This document shows, piece after piece, positions 46,769 through 57,551 of a DNA stretch of 64,000 bases. The notes beneath the pieces were generated by a model. The model worked only from the letters and a program-made list of their open reading frames with translations. It did no database searches and was not told the DNA's origin. Source of the DNA: Nevskia sp. (GTDB taxonomy: Bacteria > Pseudomonadota > Gammaproteobacteria > Nevskiales > Nevskiaceae); contig NZ_JAKFUM010000005.1 of the NCBI RefSeq assembly GCF_021732705.1, positions 29,584 through 93,583 on the forward strand. The letters are read 5' to 3'. The first letter of the stretch is position 1. Each line of letters starts with the position of its first letter. Position numbers and translations under genes: made by a program.

Positions 46769-47578
46769 ATGCTCGTCCATCCCGAATTCGACAAGGTCGC
46801 GCTGGCCCTCGGGCCGATCAAGATTCACTGGTACGGAATCACGTATCTGCTGGGTTTTGCAGGATTTTATTGGCTGAGCACGCGGCGCGGCCGCTACCCG
46901 TGGCTGCGCTTCTGGACGCCGGAACGGGTGTCCGACGTGCTGTTCTACGGCGTCATCGGCGTGATCCTCGGCGGGCGCATCGGCTACACGTTCTTCTACA
47001 ACGTCGACGACACGGGTCATCTGATCTTCCTCAGCGACCCGCTGGTGATCTTCCGGATTTGGGAAGGCGGCATGTCGTTCCATGGCGGCCTGCTCGGCGT
47101 GCTGGTGGCGATGCAGGTCTACGCGATCCAGAACGGCTTGAGTTTCTGGACGGTGACCGACTTCATCGCCGTCACCGTGCCGTTCGGGCTGCTGACCGGG
47201 CGCATCGGCAACTTCATCAACGGCGAGCTGTACGGCGCGCCGACGACGCTGCCGTGGGGCATGGTCTTCCCGCAGTTGAAGGATGGCGTGCCGCGCCATC
47301 CGAGCATGCTCTATGAAGCCGGCCTTGAAGGTCTGGCGATGCTGCTGATCCTGTGGTGGTTCGGCTCGAAGCCGCGGCCGCGAATGGCGATCAGCGGCCT
47401 GTTCCTGATCCTGTACGGCAGTTTCCGCTTCGCCGTCGAGTTCGTCCGCGTGCCCGACGCGCAGCTCGGCTACCTCTACGGCAGTGGCTGGTTCACGATG
47501 GGCATGCAGCTGTGCGTGCCGATGCTGGTACTCGGGGCTGCGTTCATGTTCATCGGCTACCGTCGCAATCAGGATTAA
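46769..47578 (+). CDS. lgt: Prolipoprotein diacylglyceryl transferase
   Basis: This 269-residue inner-membrane enzyme transfers diacylglyceryl from phosphatidylglycerol to the lipobox Cys of lipoproteins, the first step of lipoprotein maturation. The Lgt signature [13 protein letters not shown] is present, preceded by [11 protein letters not shown] (family His) and followed by [13 protein letters not shown]. Seven hydrophobic segments are visible. The ATG at 46769 gives an N-terminus ([20 protein letters not shown]) typical of the family. thyA follows after four bases. Confidence 0.96.
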   Translation: MLVHPEFDKVALALGPIKIHWYGITYLLGFAGFYWLSTRRGRYPWLRFWTPERVSDVLFYGVIGVILGGRIGYTFFYNVDDTGHLIFLSDPLVIFRIWEGGMSFHGGLLGVLVAMQVYAIQNGLSFWTVTDFIAVTVPFGLLTGRIGNFINGELYGAPTTLPWGMVFPQLKDGVPRHPSMLYEAGLEGLAMLLILWWFGSKPRPRMAISGLFLILYGSFRFAVEFVRVPDAQLGYLYGSGWFTMGMQLCVPMLVLGAAFMFIGYRRNQD

Positions 47579-47582
47579 GTCT

Positions 47583-48377
47583 GTGCGCCAATATCTTGAT
47601 TTGATGAAGCTTGTTCTGGAGGCTGGCACGGAAAAGACCGACCGCACCGGCACCGGCACCCGCTCCATCTTCGGCCACCAGATGCGTTTCGACCTCGGCC
47701 ACGGCTTCCCGATGGTCACGACCAAGAAGCTGCACCTGAAGTCGATCGCGGTCGAACTGCTGTGGTTCCTGCGCGGCGACACCAACACCGCGTTCCTGAA
47801 GGAGCACGGCGTGTCGATCTGGGACGAGTGGGCCGACGCGAACGGCGAGTTGGGCCCGGTCTATGGACGGCAGTGGCGGTCGTGGCCGACCGCCGACGGC
47901 CGGCACATCGACCAGATCAAGGACGTGGTCGAGCAGATCCGGAAGACCCCGGACTCGCGCCGGCTGATGGTCTCGGCCTGGAATGTCGGCGAACTGGGCC
48001 AGATGGCACTGATGCCATGCCACGCGCTGTTCCAGTTCTACGTGGCCGACGGGAAACTGAGCTGCCAGCTGTACCAGCGCAGCGCCGACATCTTCCTCGG
48101 CGTGCCGTTCAACATTGCCAGCTACGCGCTGCTGACCCTGATGATCGCGCAGGTCTGCGGCCTCAAGCCCGGCGATTTCGTCTGGACCGGCGGCGATTGC
48201 CATCTGTATTCGAACCATCTCGAACAGGCGCGCCTGCAGCTGACCCGCGAGCCGAAGCCGTTGCCGACGATGACGCTGAACCCGGCTGTCACCGATCTGT
48301 TCGGATTCACGCTGCAGGATTTCGTGCTGTCCGGCTACGAGCCGCATCCGCACATCAAGGCGCCGGTCGCGGTCTGA
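47583..48377 (+). CDS. thyA: Thymidylate synthase
   Basis: This 264-residue enzyme makes dTMP from dUMP using methylenetetrahydrofolate. The length and register match E. coli ThyA exactly, with the catalytic Cys146 in [10 protein letters not shown]. Other motifs are [47 protein letters not shown] and HLYSNH. The start is a GTG at 47583, four bases after the lgt stop. The folate partner folA lies two genes downstream. Confidence 0.98.
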   Translation: MRQYLDLMKLVLEAGTEKTDRTGTGTRSIFGHQMRFDLGHGFPMVTTKKLHLKSIAVELLWFLRGDTNTAFLKEHGVSIWDEWADANGELGPVYGRQWRSWPTADGRHIDQIKDVVEQIRKTPDSRRLMVSAWNVGELGQMALMPCHALFQFYVADGKLSCQLYQRSADIFLGVPFNIASYALLTLMIAQVCGLKPGDFVWTGGDCHLYSNHLEQARLQLTREPKPLPTMTLNPAVTDLFGFTLQDFVLSGYEPHPHIKAPVAV

Positions 48378-48412
48378 CTGTATTCCGGCGCTGTCATCAG
48401 GGACGTTTTCGC

Positions 48413-49255
48413 ATGAAATTCAAAGGCTTGATCACGGCCAGCCTGATCTTCGCGTGCTTTCAGGCCGCGGCCAAGAACCCGCCGTATCCGCGCGGGGCGG
48501 TCGACGAACTGTTTCCGAATGGCCCGAAGCCGGTCGAACACAGCTACCAGATCGACGATCGCGAGATCCATTACTGGCAGGTGGCCGGCGGTCCGGCCCG
48601 CATCGTCTTCCTGCACGGCACGCCGGGCGACTGGAAGGCCTGGGCGCATTACCTGGCCGATCCCGAGCTGCAGAAGCGCGCGACGCTGATCGCCGTCGAC
48701 CGCCCGGGCTTCGGCGCGTCGAATCCCGGCAAGACGGCGCCGCAGCTCGGTGAGCAGGCGCGCCTGCTGGCGCCGCTGCTCGATGGTCCGGGCGCGCCGA
48801 CGATCATCGTCGGCCACTCGCTCGGCGGGCCGATCGGTGCCGAACTGGCGATGCGCTACCCGCAGCTGGTCCGTGGCGCGGTGCTGGTGGCGCCGTCGAT
48901 CGATCCGAATACCGAGCAGCCGCGCTGGTACAACGTCGCGATGACGTTCTGGCTGGTCAAGGCGATCGCGCCGAACGAATTCGCGTGGTCGAACGAGGAG
49001 CTGCTGGTGCTGGTCGATGAGCTGAACAAGCAGACGCCGCGCTGGTCGAGCCTGAAGATGCCGATCACGGTGGTGCAGGGCGCGAAGGACGAACTGGTGG
49101 ACCCGCGCACCGCCGCCTATGCCGAGAAGGTGCTGCCGAAGCCGAACGGCAAGGTCGTCGTCGTCCCCGATCAGGGCCACTTCGTGCTGTGGAACCGCCC
49201 CGATCTGGTCACGAAGGAAATCATCGACGTGCTCGATCGCACGGCGGCGAAATGA
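48413..49255 (+). CDS. Exported alpha/beta-fold hydrolase
   Basis: The 280-residue product has a short signal peptide (MKFKGLITASLIFACFQAAA) and an alpha/beta-hydrolase fold. The oxyanion motif is FLHGTPG, the nucleophile elbow is GHSLGG with Ser136, and the likely Asp and His are in GAKDELVDP and DQGHFVLW. The substrate is unknown. It is inserted between thyA and folA, which are often adjacent in other genomes, and its stop overlaps the folA ATG (ATGA). A periplasmic hydrolase sharing a transcript with dTMP and folate genes is unexpected. Confidence 0.82.
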   Translation: MKFKGLITASLIFACFQAAAKNPPYPRGAVDELFPNGPKPVEHSYQIDDREIHYWQVAGGPARIVFLHGTPGDWKAWAHYLADPELQKRATLIAVDRPGFGASNPGKTAPQLGEQARLLAPLLDGPGAPTIIVGHSLGGPIGAELAMRYPQLVRGAVLVAPSIDPNTEQPRWYNVAMTFWLVKAIAPNEFAWSNEELLVLVDELNKQTPRWSSLKMPITVVQGAKDELVDPRTAAYAEKVLPKPNGKVVVVPDQGHFVLWNRPDLVTKEIIDVLDRTAAK

Positions 49256-49767
49256 CTCAAAACCCGAACAGCCCGCTGGTGCTGATCGCGGCACTCGCGC
49301 AGAACCGCGTGATCGGCCGCGATGGCGACCTGCCGTGGCGGTTGCCGGACGATCTCAAGCGCTTCAAGCGCCTGACCGTTGGAAAGACCGTGCTGATGGG
49401 CCGCAAGACCTGGGTGTCGCTGGGCCGGCCTCTGCCGGATCGCGACAACTGGGTGCTGACTCGCGATCCCGCATTCGTCGCGCCTGGCGCCACCGTGTTC
49501 GGCACGCTCGACCAGGCGCTGAATGCCGCGCAGGGCCGGGAACTCGTGGTGATCGGAGGCGCCGAGCTGTATCGGCAGACCTTGCCGTTCGCGACCCGGC
49601 TGGAACTGACCGACGTGCTCGCCGAAGTCGCCGGCGACACCTATTTCCCGCCGCTCGACGACACGCAGTGGCGGCAGACCGCGGTCGAAGACCACGCTGC
49701 CGATGATCGTCACGCGCTGCCGTTCCGTTTTGTGACCCTCGTGCGCAAGGCATCCGAGTCGGTTTGA
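49252..49767 (+). CDS. folA: Dihydrofolate reductase
   Basis: This 171-residue NADPH-dependent enzyme regenerates tetrahydrofolate after thymidylate synthesis. The typical motifs are IAALAQNRVIGRDGDLPWRLPDDLKRFK (with the active-site Asp in LPDDLK), GKTVLMGRKTW, NWVLTR and VIGGAELYRQ. The ATG at 49252 overlaps the stop of the hydrolase gene, giving translational coupling. Together with thyA two genes upstream it completes the dTMP/folate cycle in one cluster. Confidence 0.97.
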   Translation: MTQNPNSPLVLIAALAQNRVIGRDGDLPWRLPDDLKRFKRLTVGKTVLMGRKTWVSLGRPLPDRDNWVLTRDPAFVAPGATVFGTLDQALNAAQGRELVVIGGAELYRQTLPFATRLELTDVLAEVAGDTYFPPLDDTQWRQTAVEDHAADDRHALPFRFVTLVRKASESV

Positions 49768-49797
49768 ATCGCGGCCTGCTGCACTGTTATAAACAGT
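49764..49797 (+). promoter_or_regulatory. Promoter with overlapping palindromic operator for the ACBP gene
   Basis: TTGAAT (49764-49769, inside the folA stop region) and TATAAA (49788-49793) are 18 bases apart. The -10 is buried in a perfect inverted repeat, ACTGTT-ATA-AACAGT (49783-49797). A protein bound there would block the promoter. The regulator is not identifiable from this window. Confidence 0.55.
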
Positions 49798-49825
49798 TGT
49801 TCACCCAATCCCACTGAGAAGAAAA

Positions 49826-50083
49826 ATGGCCGATATCCAAGCCGCGTTCGCCCAAGCCCAGATCGACGTCAAGACGCTGACCAAGCGCCCGAGCAACGAA
49901 GACCTCCTGACCTTGTATGCGCTGTTCAAGCAGGGTTCCGCCGGTGATGTCAGCGGCACCCGTCCGGGCATGCTGGACATGGTCAACCGCGCCAAGTACG
50001 ACGCCTGGGCCAAGCTCAAGGGCACGTCGACCGAGGCCGCGATGACGCAGTACGTGGCGAAAGTGAAGGCGATGCTGGGCTGA
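49826..50083 (+). CDS. Acyl-CoA-binding protein (ACBP)
   Basis: This 85-residue four-helix protein binds long-chain acyl-CoA esters. The core motif LLTLYALFKQGSAGDVSGTRPGMLDMVNRAKYDAWAKLKG matches the eukaryote-like ACBP signature, with the Tyr, Lys and Trp residues that contact CoA. ACBP is scattered in bacteria and common in some proteobacteria. It has its own promoter with a palindromic operator. A possible long hairpin (CCCGACC with GGTCGGG, about 50107-50142) lies downstream, between it and the convergent DUF815 gene. Confidence 0.94.
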   Translation: MADIQAAFAQAQIDVKTLTKRPSNEDLLTLYALFKQGSAGDVSGTRPGMLDMVNRAKYDAWAKLKGTSTEAAMTQYVAKVKAMLG

Positions 50084-50207
50084 GGCTGCCGCGTCAGGAA
50101 TCGAGACCCGACCACCCCGTCGCAACCCCGCGCTCGGTCGGGGATCGTGTCTCAGCGATCCAGCGCCGGGCGCGACGCCGACCATCTTGCCGGTCAAGGC
50201 AGCGCGG

Positions 50208-50963
50208 TCAGTTCCGTCCGGCGTAATCCCGTGCGAACTGGTAGGCCACCCGCCCCGAGCGCGACGCGCGATTCAAGGCCCAGCGCTGCGCCAGCACCTT
50301 GAGTTCGTCCGACCACGTGCTGACGCCTAGCCGCGCCAGATGCAGCTTCACGGCCTCGATGTATTGCGTCTGCGTGAACGGCTGAAAGCTCAGCCACAGT
50401 CCGAAGCGCTCCGACAGCGCAACCTTTTCCTCGGTCGACTCGCCCGGATTCAGCTCATCGTTTTCCCAGCGGTGCTCGGCGTTGTCCGACTTCAACTGCG
50501 GCGTCAGATGCCGGCGGTTGCTGGTCGCGTAGATCAGTACGTTCTCGGCCGGTTCCTCGATGCCGCCATCGAGCGCAGCCTTGAGCTGGGTCAGCGCCTT
50601 GTCGTTCGCGGCAATCGAGAAATCGTCGACGTACAGCACGAAGCGTTCGGGGCGGCCGCGCAGCGGCGCGACCACGTCCGGCAGATCGACCAGATCCTGC
50701 GGCTGCACTTCGACCAGCCGCAGACCGCGCGGCGCGAACTCGGTCAGCAGCGCTTTCACCAGCGACGACTTGCCGGTGCCGCGCGAGCCGGTCAGCAGGA
50801 TGTGATTCGCTGTCCGGCCGGCGACAAACTGCTCGGTGTTCTGCACTGCCGCCGCTTTCTGGCGATCGATGCCGAGCAGATGGGCGAGCTGCGTCGTCGC
50901 CGGATGGGCGATCGGATGCAGCGCGCCGTTCCGCCAGCGGAAGGCGATCGCGGTCTCGAACAT
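50208..50963 (-). CDS. DUF815 family AAA-type ATPase
   Basis: This 251-residue P-loop ATPase has Walker A GSRGTGKSS (59-67), Walker B FVLYVDDF, and ATSNRRHL as a sensor-1-like segment. The NDELNPGEST and SLSERFGLWLSF-type region is typical of DUF815 proteins. The biological role of the family is not established. Its ATG overlaps the ilvI stop by one base (TGATG on the minus strand), so it is the second gene of an ilvI operon here. Confidence 0.9.
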   Translation of the reverse strand: MFETAIAFRWRNGALHPIAHPATTQLAHLLGIDRQKAAAVQNTEQFVAGRTANHILLTGSRGTGKSSLVKALLTEFAPRGLRLVEVQPQDLVDLPDVVAPLRGRPERFVLYVDDFSIAANDKALTQLKAALDGGIEEPAENVLIYATSNRRHLTPQLKSDNAEHRWENDELNPGESTEEKVALSERFGLWLSFQPFTQTQYIEAVKLHLARLGVSTWSDELKVLAQRWALNRASRSGRVAYQFARDYAGRN

Positions 50964-52819
50964 CAGAACAGCTGGGTCTTCGAGACGTCGAGCACCTTCG
51001 GCGCTTCGCGCGAGGCGATCCAGTCGCCGGTGATCATCTCGGCGTAGCTCATGCCGGGGCCGACCATCGGATAGACGCCGGCATCGCGGTCGATCACCAC
51101 TTCGAGGAAGGCCGGGCCCGGGAACGCGACGAATTCGCCGACCACGCGGTCGATGTCGGCCGGGTTCGACAACTGCACCGCGTACTCGAAACCGTCAGCC
51201 TGCGCCGACTTCACGAAGTCCTTCTTGTGCAGCGTCTTGTCGCTTCCCGAGAAGCGGCCTTCATGGAACAGCTTCTGCCACTGGCGAACCATGCCGTCGC
51301 CGGCGTTGTTCAGCACCACGACCTTGATCGGCAGGCCGTAGTTGGTGATCGTTTCCATCTCGCCGATGTTCATGCGCACCGAGGCATCGCCATCGATGTC
51401 GACGACGATCTTGTCAGGGTTCGCGAACTGCGCCCCGATCGCCGCCGGCAGACCGAAGCCCATCGTGCCCATCGAGCCGGACGTCAGCCACAGGCGCGGC
51501 TCCTTGAAATCGAAGTACTGCGCGGCCCACATCTGGTGCTGACCGACACCGGTCGCGATGATCGCGTCGCCCTTGGTGATCTTGTTGATCGCCTCGATCA
51601 CGGCATAGGGCTGGATCGCGGCGGAGGCGCGGTCGTAGTTCATCGCGTGCACGCGCTTGAGGTCCGCGATGTGGCGGTGCCATTCGCTGTAGTCCGGCGA
51701 AAAACCGTTCGCCTTCGTGTACTCGAGCAGTTGCGCGAGCGCGACCTTCAGGTTGCCGACGTGCGACCACTGCACGCGCTTGACCTTGTTGATCTCGCTG
51801 GCATCGACATCCAGATGGACGATGACCTTGGCGTTGCGCGCGAACTTGGCCGGCACGCCGGCCACGCGGTCGTCGAAACGGCTGCCGATCGCGATCAGGA
51901 AGTCGCAGTCGTCGGTCGCGTAGTTGGCGTAGGCGGTGCCATGCATGCCGAGCATGTGCAGCGACAGTTCGTCGGTGGTGTCGTAGACGCCGAGACCCAT
52001 CAGGGTCATCACCGTCGGGATTCGGTAGGCGTTCGCGAACGCGCGCAGGGCGTTGGAGGCCTCGGCGTGCAGCACGCCGCCACCGGCGTAGATCAGCGGG
52101 CGCTTGGCCTGCGCCAGCAGTTCCTGGAAGCGGGCGAGGTCGGCGTCGGCAATCCGGGCATCGTCGGTCGCGCGCAGGCGCGCGCGATAGCCCGGAATCG
52201 GCAGCTGGCCGGCCACGCCACGCTGGCCGGTGAACACGCCCTTCCAGTTCTGCACGTCCTTCGGCACGTCGATGACCACCGGACCCGGGCGGCCGGTGCG
52301 CGCCAGATCGAATGCGGTGCGGACGGTCGCTTCGAGCTTGGTCGGGTCGGTGACCAGAAACACGTGCTTGGCGCAGGCACCCATGATGTTGCTGATCGGC
52401 GCTTCCTGGAAGGCGTCGGTACCCATTGCGGAGGTCGGCACCTGCCCGCAGATGACGACGATCGGGCAGGAATCGGCCATCGAATCGCGCACCGGGGTCA
52501 CGGTATTGGTCGCACCCGGGCCGGAGGTGACGAGGGCGACGCCGACGCGGCCGCTGGACCGCGCATAGCCGGCCGCCATGAAACCGGCACCCTGCTCGTT
52601 GGCGGGCACGATCAGCGGCATCGGATCGACGCCGTTCGGGCCGGGATGAGCCGCGTTGTAGCGGAAGATCGCGTCGTAGGTGGGGAGAATCGCGCCGCCG
52701 GAGTAGCCGAAGACGACATCAACACCCTCATCGGCCAGGACCTGGACGATGATGTCGGCGCCGCTCATCGTCTGGCCGGCGAGGGGATGCTGGAGTTCGT
52801 TCAACTGCGGGGCGTTCAT
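50963..52819 (-). CDS. ilvI: Acetolactate synthase large subunit, biosynthetic
   Basis: This 618-residue ThDP- and FAD-dependent enzyme makes acetolactate and acetohydroxybutyrate in branched-chain amino acid synthesis. Family blocks are VFGYSGGAILPTYDAI (with the upstream ThDP Glu position), GVALVTSGPGATNTVTP, SRFDDRVAG, GSMGTMGFGLPAAIG, VDIDGDASVRMN and MVRQWQ. The N-terminus begins shortly after the ATG at 52819. It is divergent from ilvH rather than followed by it, and is co-transcribed with a DUF815 ATPase gene. Confidence 0.95.
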   Translation of the reverse strand: MNAPQLNELQHPLAGQTMSGADIIVQVLADEGVDVVFGYSGGAILPTYDAIFRYNAAHPGPNGVDPMPLIVPANEQGAGFMAAGYARSSGRVGVALVTSGPGATNTVTPVRDSMADSCPIVVICGQVPTSAMGTDAFQEAPISNIMGACAKHVFLVTDPTKLEATVRTAFDLARTGRPGPVVIDVPKDVQNWKGVFTGQRGVAGQLPIPGYRARLRATDDARIADADLARFQELLAQAKRPLIYAGGGVLHAEASNALRAFANAYRIPTVMTLMGLGVYDTTDELSLHMLGMHGTAYANYATDDCDFLIAIGSRFDDRVAGVPAKFARNAKVIVHLDVDASEINKVKRVQWSHVGNLKVALAQLLEYTKANGFSPDYSEWHRHIADLKRVHAMNYDRASAAIQPYAVIEAINKITKGDAIIATGVGQHQMWAAQYFDFKEPRLWLTSGSMGTMGFGLPAAIGAQFANPDKIVVDIDGDASVRMNIGEMETITNYGLPIKVVVLNNAGDGMVRQWQKLFHEGRFSGSDKTLHKKDFVKSAQADGFEYAVQLSNPADIDRVVGEFVAFPGPAFLEVVIDRDAGVYPMVGPGMSYAEMITGDWIASREAPKVLDVSKTQLF

Positions 52820-52978
52820 CGGAGTTCAGGCTCGAAAGTGGTGCGGAAGGCCCCCCAAAAGGCCTTCAACTGCCCGGAATACGGGCGAAAAAGGGTAGCT
52901 TTTATACCACGTTCGACCCGTTTCCCGCCCCCGAGCGGTCTTGCGTCCGGAGCCCGGTGCGGCTACCGTGCGCGCCCT
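52820..52978. promoter_or_regulatory. Divergent ilvI / ilvH-ilvC control region
   Basis: The 159 bases between the two starts must hold promoters for both directions. Visible elements are TATAAA on the minus strand (52906-52901), an AAGGCC / GGCCTT hairpin at about 52846-52866 and a CGCCCGTATTCCGGGCA stem-loop at about 52870-52886 on the minus strand, both within the ilvI leader. No leader peptide rich in Ile, Val or Leu is visible in either direction. Confidence 0.45.
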
Positions 52979-54590
<1,612 letters not shown>

Positions 54591-54705
54591 AGACGCGAGT
54601 CACCCGGCGAAGGCCCATTCCTGCCGTCGGAATGGGATCGACGGCATGCGAAGTCGGCTTGCGTGATGGTTTCTGTGGCGCAAGGCCGATGTTCCGGCAG
54701 CAAGG

Positions 54706-54735
54706 ATCAGGGCGCTTCGGCGCCCTGATTCGTTT
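54706..54735 (+). terminator. Intrinsic terminator after ilvC
   Basis: A perfect ten-base-pair stem, ATCAGGGCGC / GCGCCCTGAT, is closed by a TTCG tetraloop and followed by TCGTTTC, a weak T-tract. It is 116 bases after the ilvC stop. The rest of the 366-base gap (54591-54956) shows no gene. Confidence 0.75.
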
Positions 54736-54956
54736 CAGCGGGGCGCGCCCACCAGCGCCGGGGAGCTCCAGTGCGCGATCCGGGCCTTGCCGTGCTTCGA
54801 ACTCCCTGACGGCGTGGTCCGGATGGTTGTCGTTGCCGCGATGATCGGCCTCCCCGCCGCAGCCCGATCAGCGATTCGTCCCCGGGACTTCGCCGCACGC
54901 AATGCTCAGGTTAGCCTTGAGGCCTCCAAGACCCGTCGCCTACAGGTGGTGTGCCG

Positions 54957-57449
54957 ATGTCGTTCCGATTGCTGCTGTCCTCCGTGCGGGCCTTGGTACT
55001 GACGGTTGGCGCGAGCCTGCTTCTGACGCAGGCCGCCGATGCCGACGGACCTGCGAAGAGTCCGGAAGCCTTGCCGTCGATTGCGGCAAAAACATCGACG
55101 TATCAGAAGTTTGACGGCTTCCTGCCGCTGTACTGGAGTGCAGCCGACGGCAAGGTCTATCTGGAGATTCCGAAGCCGGACCTCAGCCTGCTGTTCCTGA
55201 CCACGCTGACCCAGGGACTCGGCTCGAACGATGTCGGCCTTGATCGCGGCCAGATCGGCAGTGCGCGGTATGTGCGCTTCGAGCGCGTCGGCACCAAGCT
55301 GCTGTTGATCCAGCCGAATCTGGATTTCCGGGCGATGACCGACAACGTGGACGAGCGGCGCTCGGTCGAGCAGTCGTTCGCGCAGTCGGTACTGTTCGGC
55401 TTCAAGGTCGTGGCCGAGGACGGGCCACGCGTGCTCGTGGATGCCACCGATTTCGCGGTGCGCGACGGCCACGGCGCGATCGCGGCGATCAAGCGGGCGG
55501 AGCAGGGCAGCTACAAGCTCGACGAGAAGCGCAGCGCGATCTATCTCGCCGGCACCAAGGCGTTCCCGCGCAATACCGAGATTGAAGCCACGCTGACCTT
55601 CGAAGGCGACGCTCCGGGCAACTTCATCAAGGACGTCACGCCGACGCCGGACTCGATCAGCCTGCGCGAGCGCTATTCGTTCATTGCGCTGCCCGAACCC
55701 GGCTATCAGCCGCGCACGGCGCAGCCGGGCGATGGCTACATCACCGTCGACTATGCCGACTACGCGACGGCGGTCGGCGAGCCGCTGATCCAGCACCGGC
55801 TGGTCCGCCACCGGCTGGAGAAGAAGGACCCGACCGCAGCGGTCAGCGAGGCGGTGAAGCCGATCGTCTATTACCTGGACCGTGGCGCACCGTCGCCGAT
55901 CCGCGAGGCGCTGCTGGAAGGCGCACGCTGGTGGAATCAGGCGTTCGAGGCGGCCGGCTATCGCAACGCGTTTCAGGTCGAGTTGATGCCGGACGGTGTC
56001 GATCCGCTGGATGTCCGGATCAACGTCATCCAGTGGGTGCACCGCGCGACGCGCGGCTGGAGCTACGGCAATCCGGTGAACGACCCGCGTACCGGCGAAA
56101 TCATCAAGGGCAACGTCACCCTGGGTTCGCTGCGGGCGCGCTACGACTACCTGATCGCCGAAGGGCTGCTGTCGCCTTATGGCGACGACAACGGCATTCC
56201 GCCGGAGCTGCAGAAGCTGGTGTTGGCGCGTCTGGCGCAGCTTGCCGCGCACGAGATCGGCCACACGCTGGGCCTGCAGCACAACTACATTGCCAGCCGC
56301 GATGGCCGGACCTCGGTCATGGACTACCCGCAGCCGGTGGTCGGCCTGAACGCCGACGGCTCGGTGGATCTCGCCAGCAGCTATACCCGCGAGATCGGCC
56401 GCTGGGACAAGGTCGCGATCAATTACGGCTATCGCCAGTTCCCGTCCGGTACCGACGAATCGGCCGCGCTGCGCGGCATCCTCGACGACGCCCGAAAGCA
56501 GGGCCTCGGCTTCCTGACCGACGAGGATGCACGTCCCGCCGGGGCTTCGCATCCCGACGTCAGCCTGTGGGACAACGGCGCCGACGCATCCGCCGAACTG
56601 CGCCACATGATGGCGGTGCGCAAGGCGGCACTCGCGCGCTTCGGCGAGCGCGCGATCCGGCAGGGCCGGCCGCTGGCGTCGATCGAGGAAGCGCTGGTGC
56701 CGCTGTACCTGTATCACCGCTACCAGATCGACGCGACCGCGAAGGCGCTCGGTGGCCAGCGTTATGTCTACGCCGTGCGCGGCGACGGGCAAGTGCCGGT
56801 GCAGCCGGTGCCGGCGGCCGAGCAGAAGCGGGCGCTGGATGCCTTGATCGACACGCTGGCACCGGACGCACTGGCGCTCTCGCCGAAGCTGCTGAGCCTG
56901 ATTCCGCCGAGGCCACCGGGCTGGCCGGCGACGCGGGAACTGTTCGCGCGCAGCACCGGCTTGAGTTTCGATCCGCTGGCACCGGCGATCGCGGCATCGA
57001 CGATGACGATGTCGGCGCTGCTGCAGCCGGAGCGTGCAGCACGGCTGGCGCAGCAGCCCGCGCGCGATCCGGCGCTGCCGGGGCTCGACACGGTGATCGA
57101 CCGGCTGATCGCGAGCACGTTCACGACGCGCGGACTGTCGGCGGTCGACGCCCAGATTCGCCGCGCGCAGCAGGTGATCCTGGTGCAGAAACTGATCGGC
57201 CTTGCGCGCACGGCGAGCGCGCCCGTTCGCGCCCACGCCTTGCTTGCGCTCGATCGCCTGCAGGGTGACTACGTCAGCGTGATCGCGAAGACGTCGCCGT
57301 CGACCGGGAGCAACAAGTCGAGCAACGACGAACGCGCACAGGCGCGCCTGATCAACGACCTGCTGAGCCGCTTCCGGATGGCACCGGACGCCGCGGCCAG
57401 CGTGTTGCCGGAAGCCAAACTCCCACCGGGCCCGCCACTGAGCGACTGA
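54957..57449 (+). CDS. Exported zinc-dependent metalloprotease (DUF5117/DUF5118 type)
   Basis: The 830-residue product has a signal peptide (residues 1 to about 30). A DUF5118/DUF5117-like beta-rich N-terminal part contains FDGFLPLYWSAADGKVYLEIP and VGLDRGQIGSARYVRFER. A metzincin-like domain contains HEIGHTLGLQHN, with zinc ligands His432 and His436 and catalytic Glu433, followed downstream by SVMDYPQP, a Met-turn-like segment. A helical C-terminal region follows. It is probably periplasmic or surface-exposed; the substrate is unknown. The ATG at 54957 is preferred over the GTG six bases earlier because AGGTGG is better placed. It separates ilvC from pssA. Confidence 0.86.
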   Translation: MSFRLLLSSVRALVLTVGASLLLTQAADADGPAKSPEALPSIAAKTSTYQKFDGFLPLYWSAADGKVYLEIPKPDLSLLFLTTLTQGLGSNDVGLDRGQIGSARYVRFERVGTKLLLIQPNLDFRAMTDNVDERRSVEQSFAQSVLFGFKVVAEDGPRVLVDATDFAVRDGHGAIAAIKRAEQGSYKLDEKRSAIYLAGTKAFPRNTEIEATLTFEGDAPGNFIKDVTPTPDSISLRERYSFIALPEPGYQPRTAQPGDGYITVDYADYATAVGEPLIQHRLVRHRLEKKDPTAAVSEAVKPIVYYLDRGAPSPIREALLEGARWWNQAFEAAGYRNAFQVELMPDGVDPLDVRINVIQWVHRATRGWSYGNPVNDPRTGEIIKGNVTLGSLRARYDYLIAEGLLSPYGDDNGIPPELQKLVLARLAQLAAHEIGHTLGLQHNYIASRDGRTSVMDYPQPVVGLNADGSVDLASSYTREIGRWDKVAINYGYRQFPSGTDESAALRGILDDARKQGLGFLTDEDARPAGASHPDVSLWDNGADASAELRHMMAVRKAALARFGERAIRQGRPLASIEEALVPLYLYHRYQIDATAKALGGQRYVYAVRGDGQVPVQPVPAAEQKRALDALIDTLAPDALALSPKLLSLIPPRPPGWPATRELFARSTGLSFDPLAPAIAASTMTMSALLQPERAARLAQQPARDPALPGLDTVIDRLIASTFTTRGLSAVDAQIRRAQQVILVQKLIGLARTASAPVRAHALLALDRLQGDYVSVIAKTSPSTGSNKSSNDERAQARLINDLLSRFRMAPDAAASVLPEAKLPPGPPLSD

Positions 57450-57460
57450 TCGTTCGAGCG

Positions 57461-57490
57461 GCGGACCGTGGCTGATCGATCACGGTCCGC
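57461..57490. other. Perfect inverted repeat between the metalloprotease gene and pssA
   Basis: GCGGACCGTG (57461-57470) and CACGGTCCGC (57481-57490) form a perfect ten-base-pair stem around a ten-base loop that is itself partly palindromic (TGATCGA). There is no T-run, so it may be an operator, a processing site or a non-canonical terminator. Confidence 0.6.
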
Positions 57491-57551
57491 TGACTCCGGC
57501 CCCGTTCCGACCGTAAGATGCGCGACTGTTTCCGCCGGTCGACGAGAGAAA

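Noticed and set aside
49783..49797. LexA/SOS box at the ACBP promoter.
   Set aside because: CTGT and ACAG are present but five bases apart instead of the eight expected for the gammaproteobacterial LexA site, and the gene has no SOS connection.
57461..57490. Intrinsic terminator after the metalloprotease gene.
   Set aside because: The stem is strong, but the following bases are TGACTCCGG with no T-run, so it is listed only as an inverted repeat.
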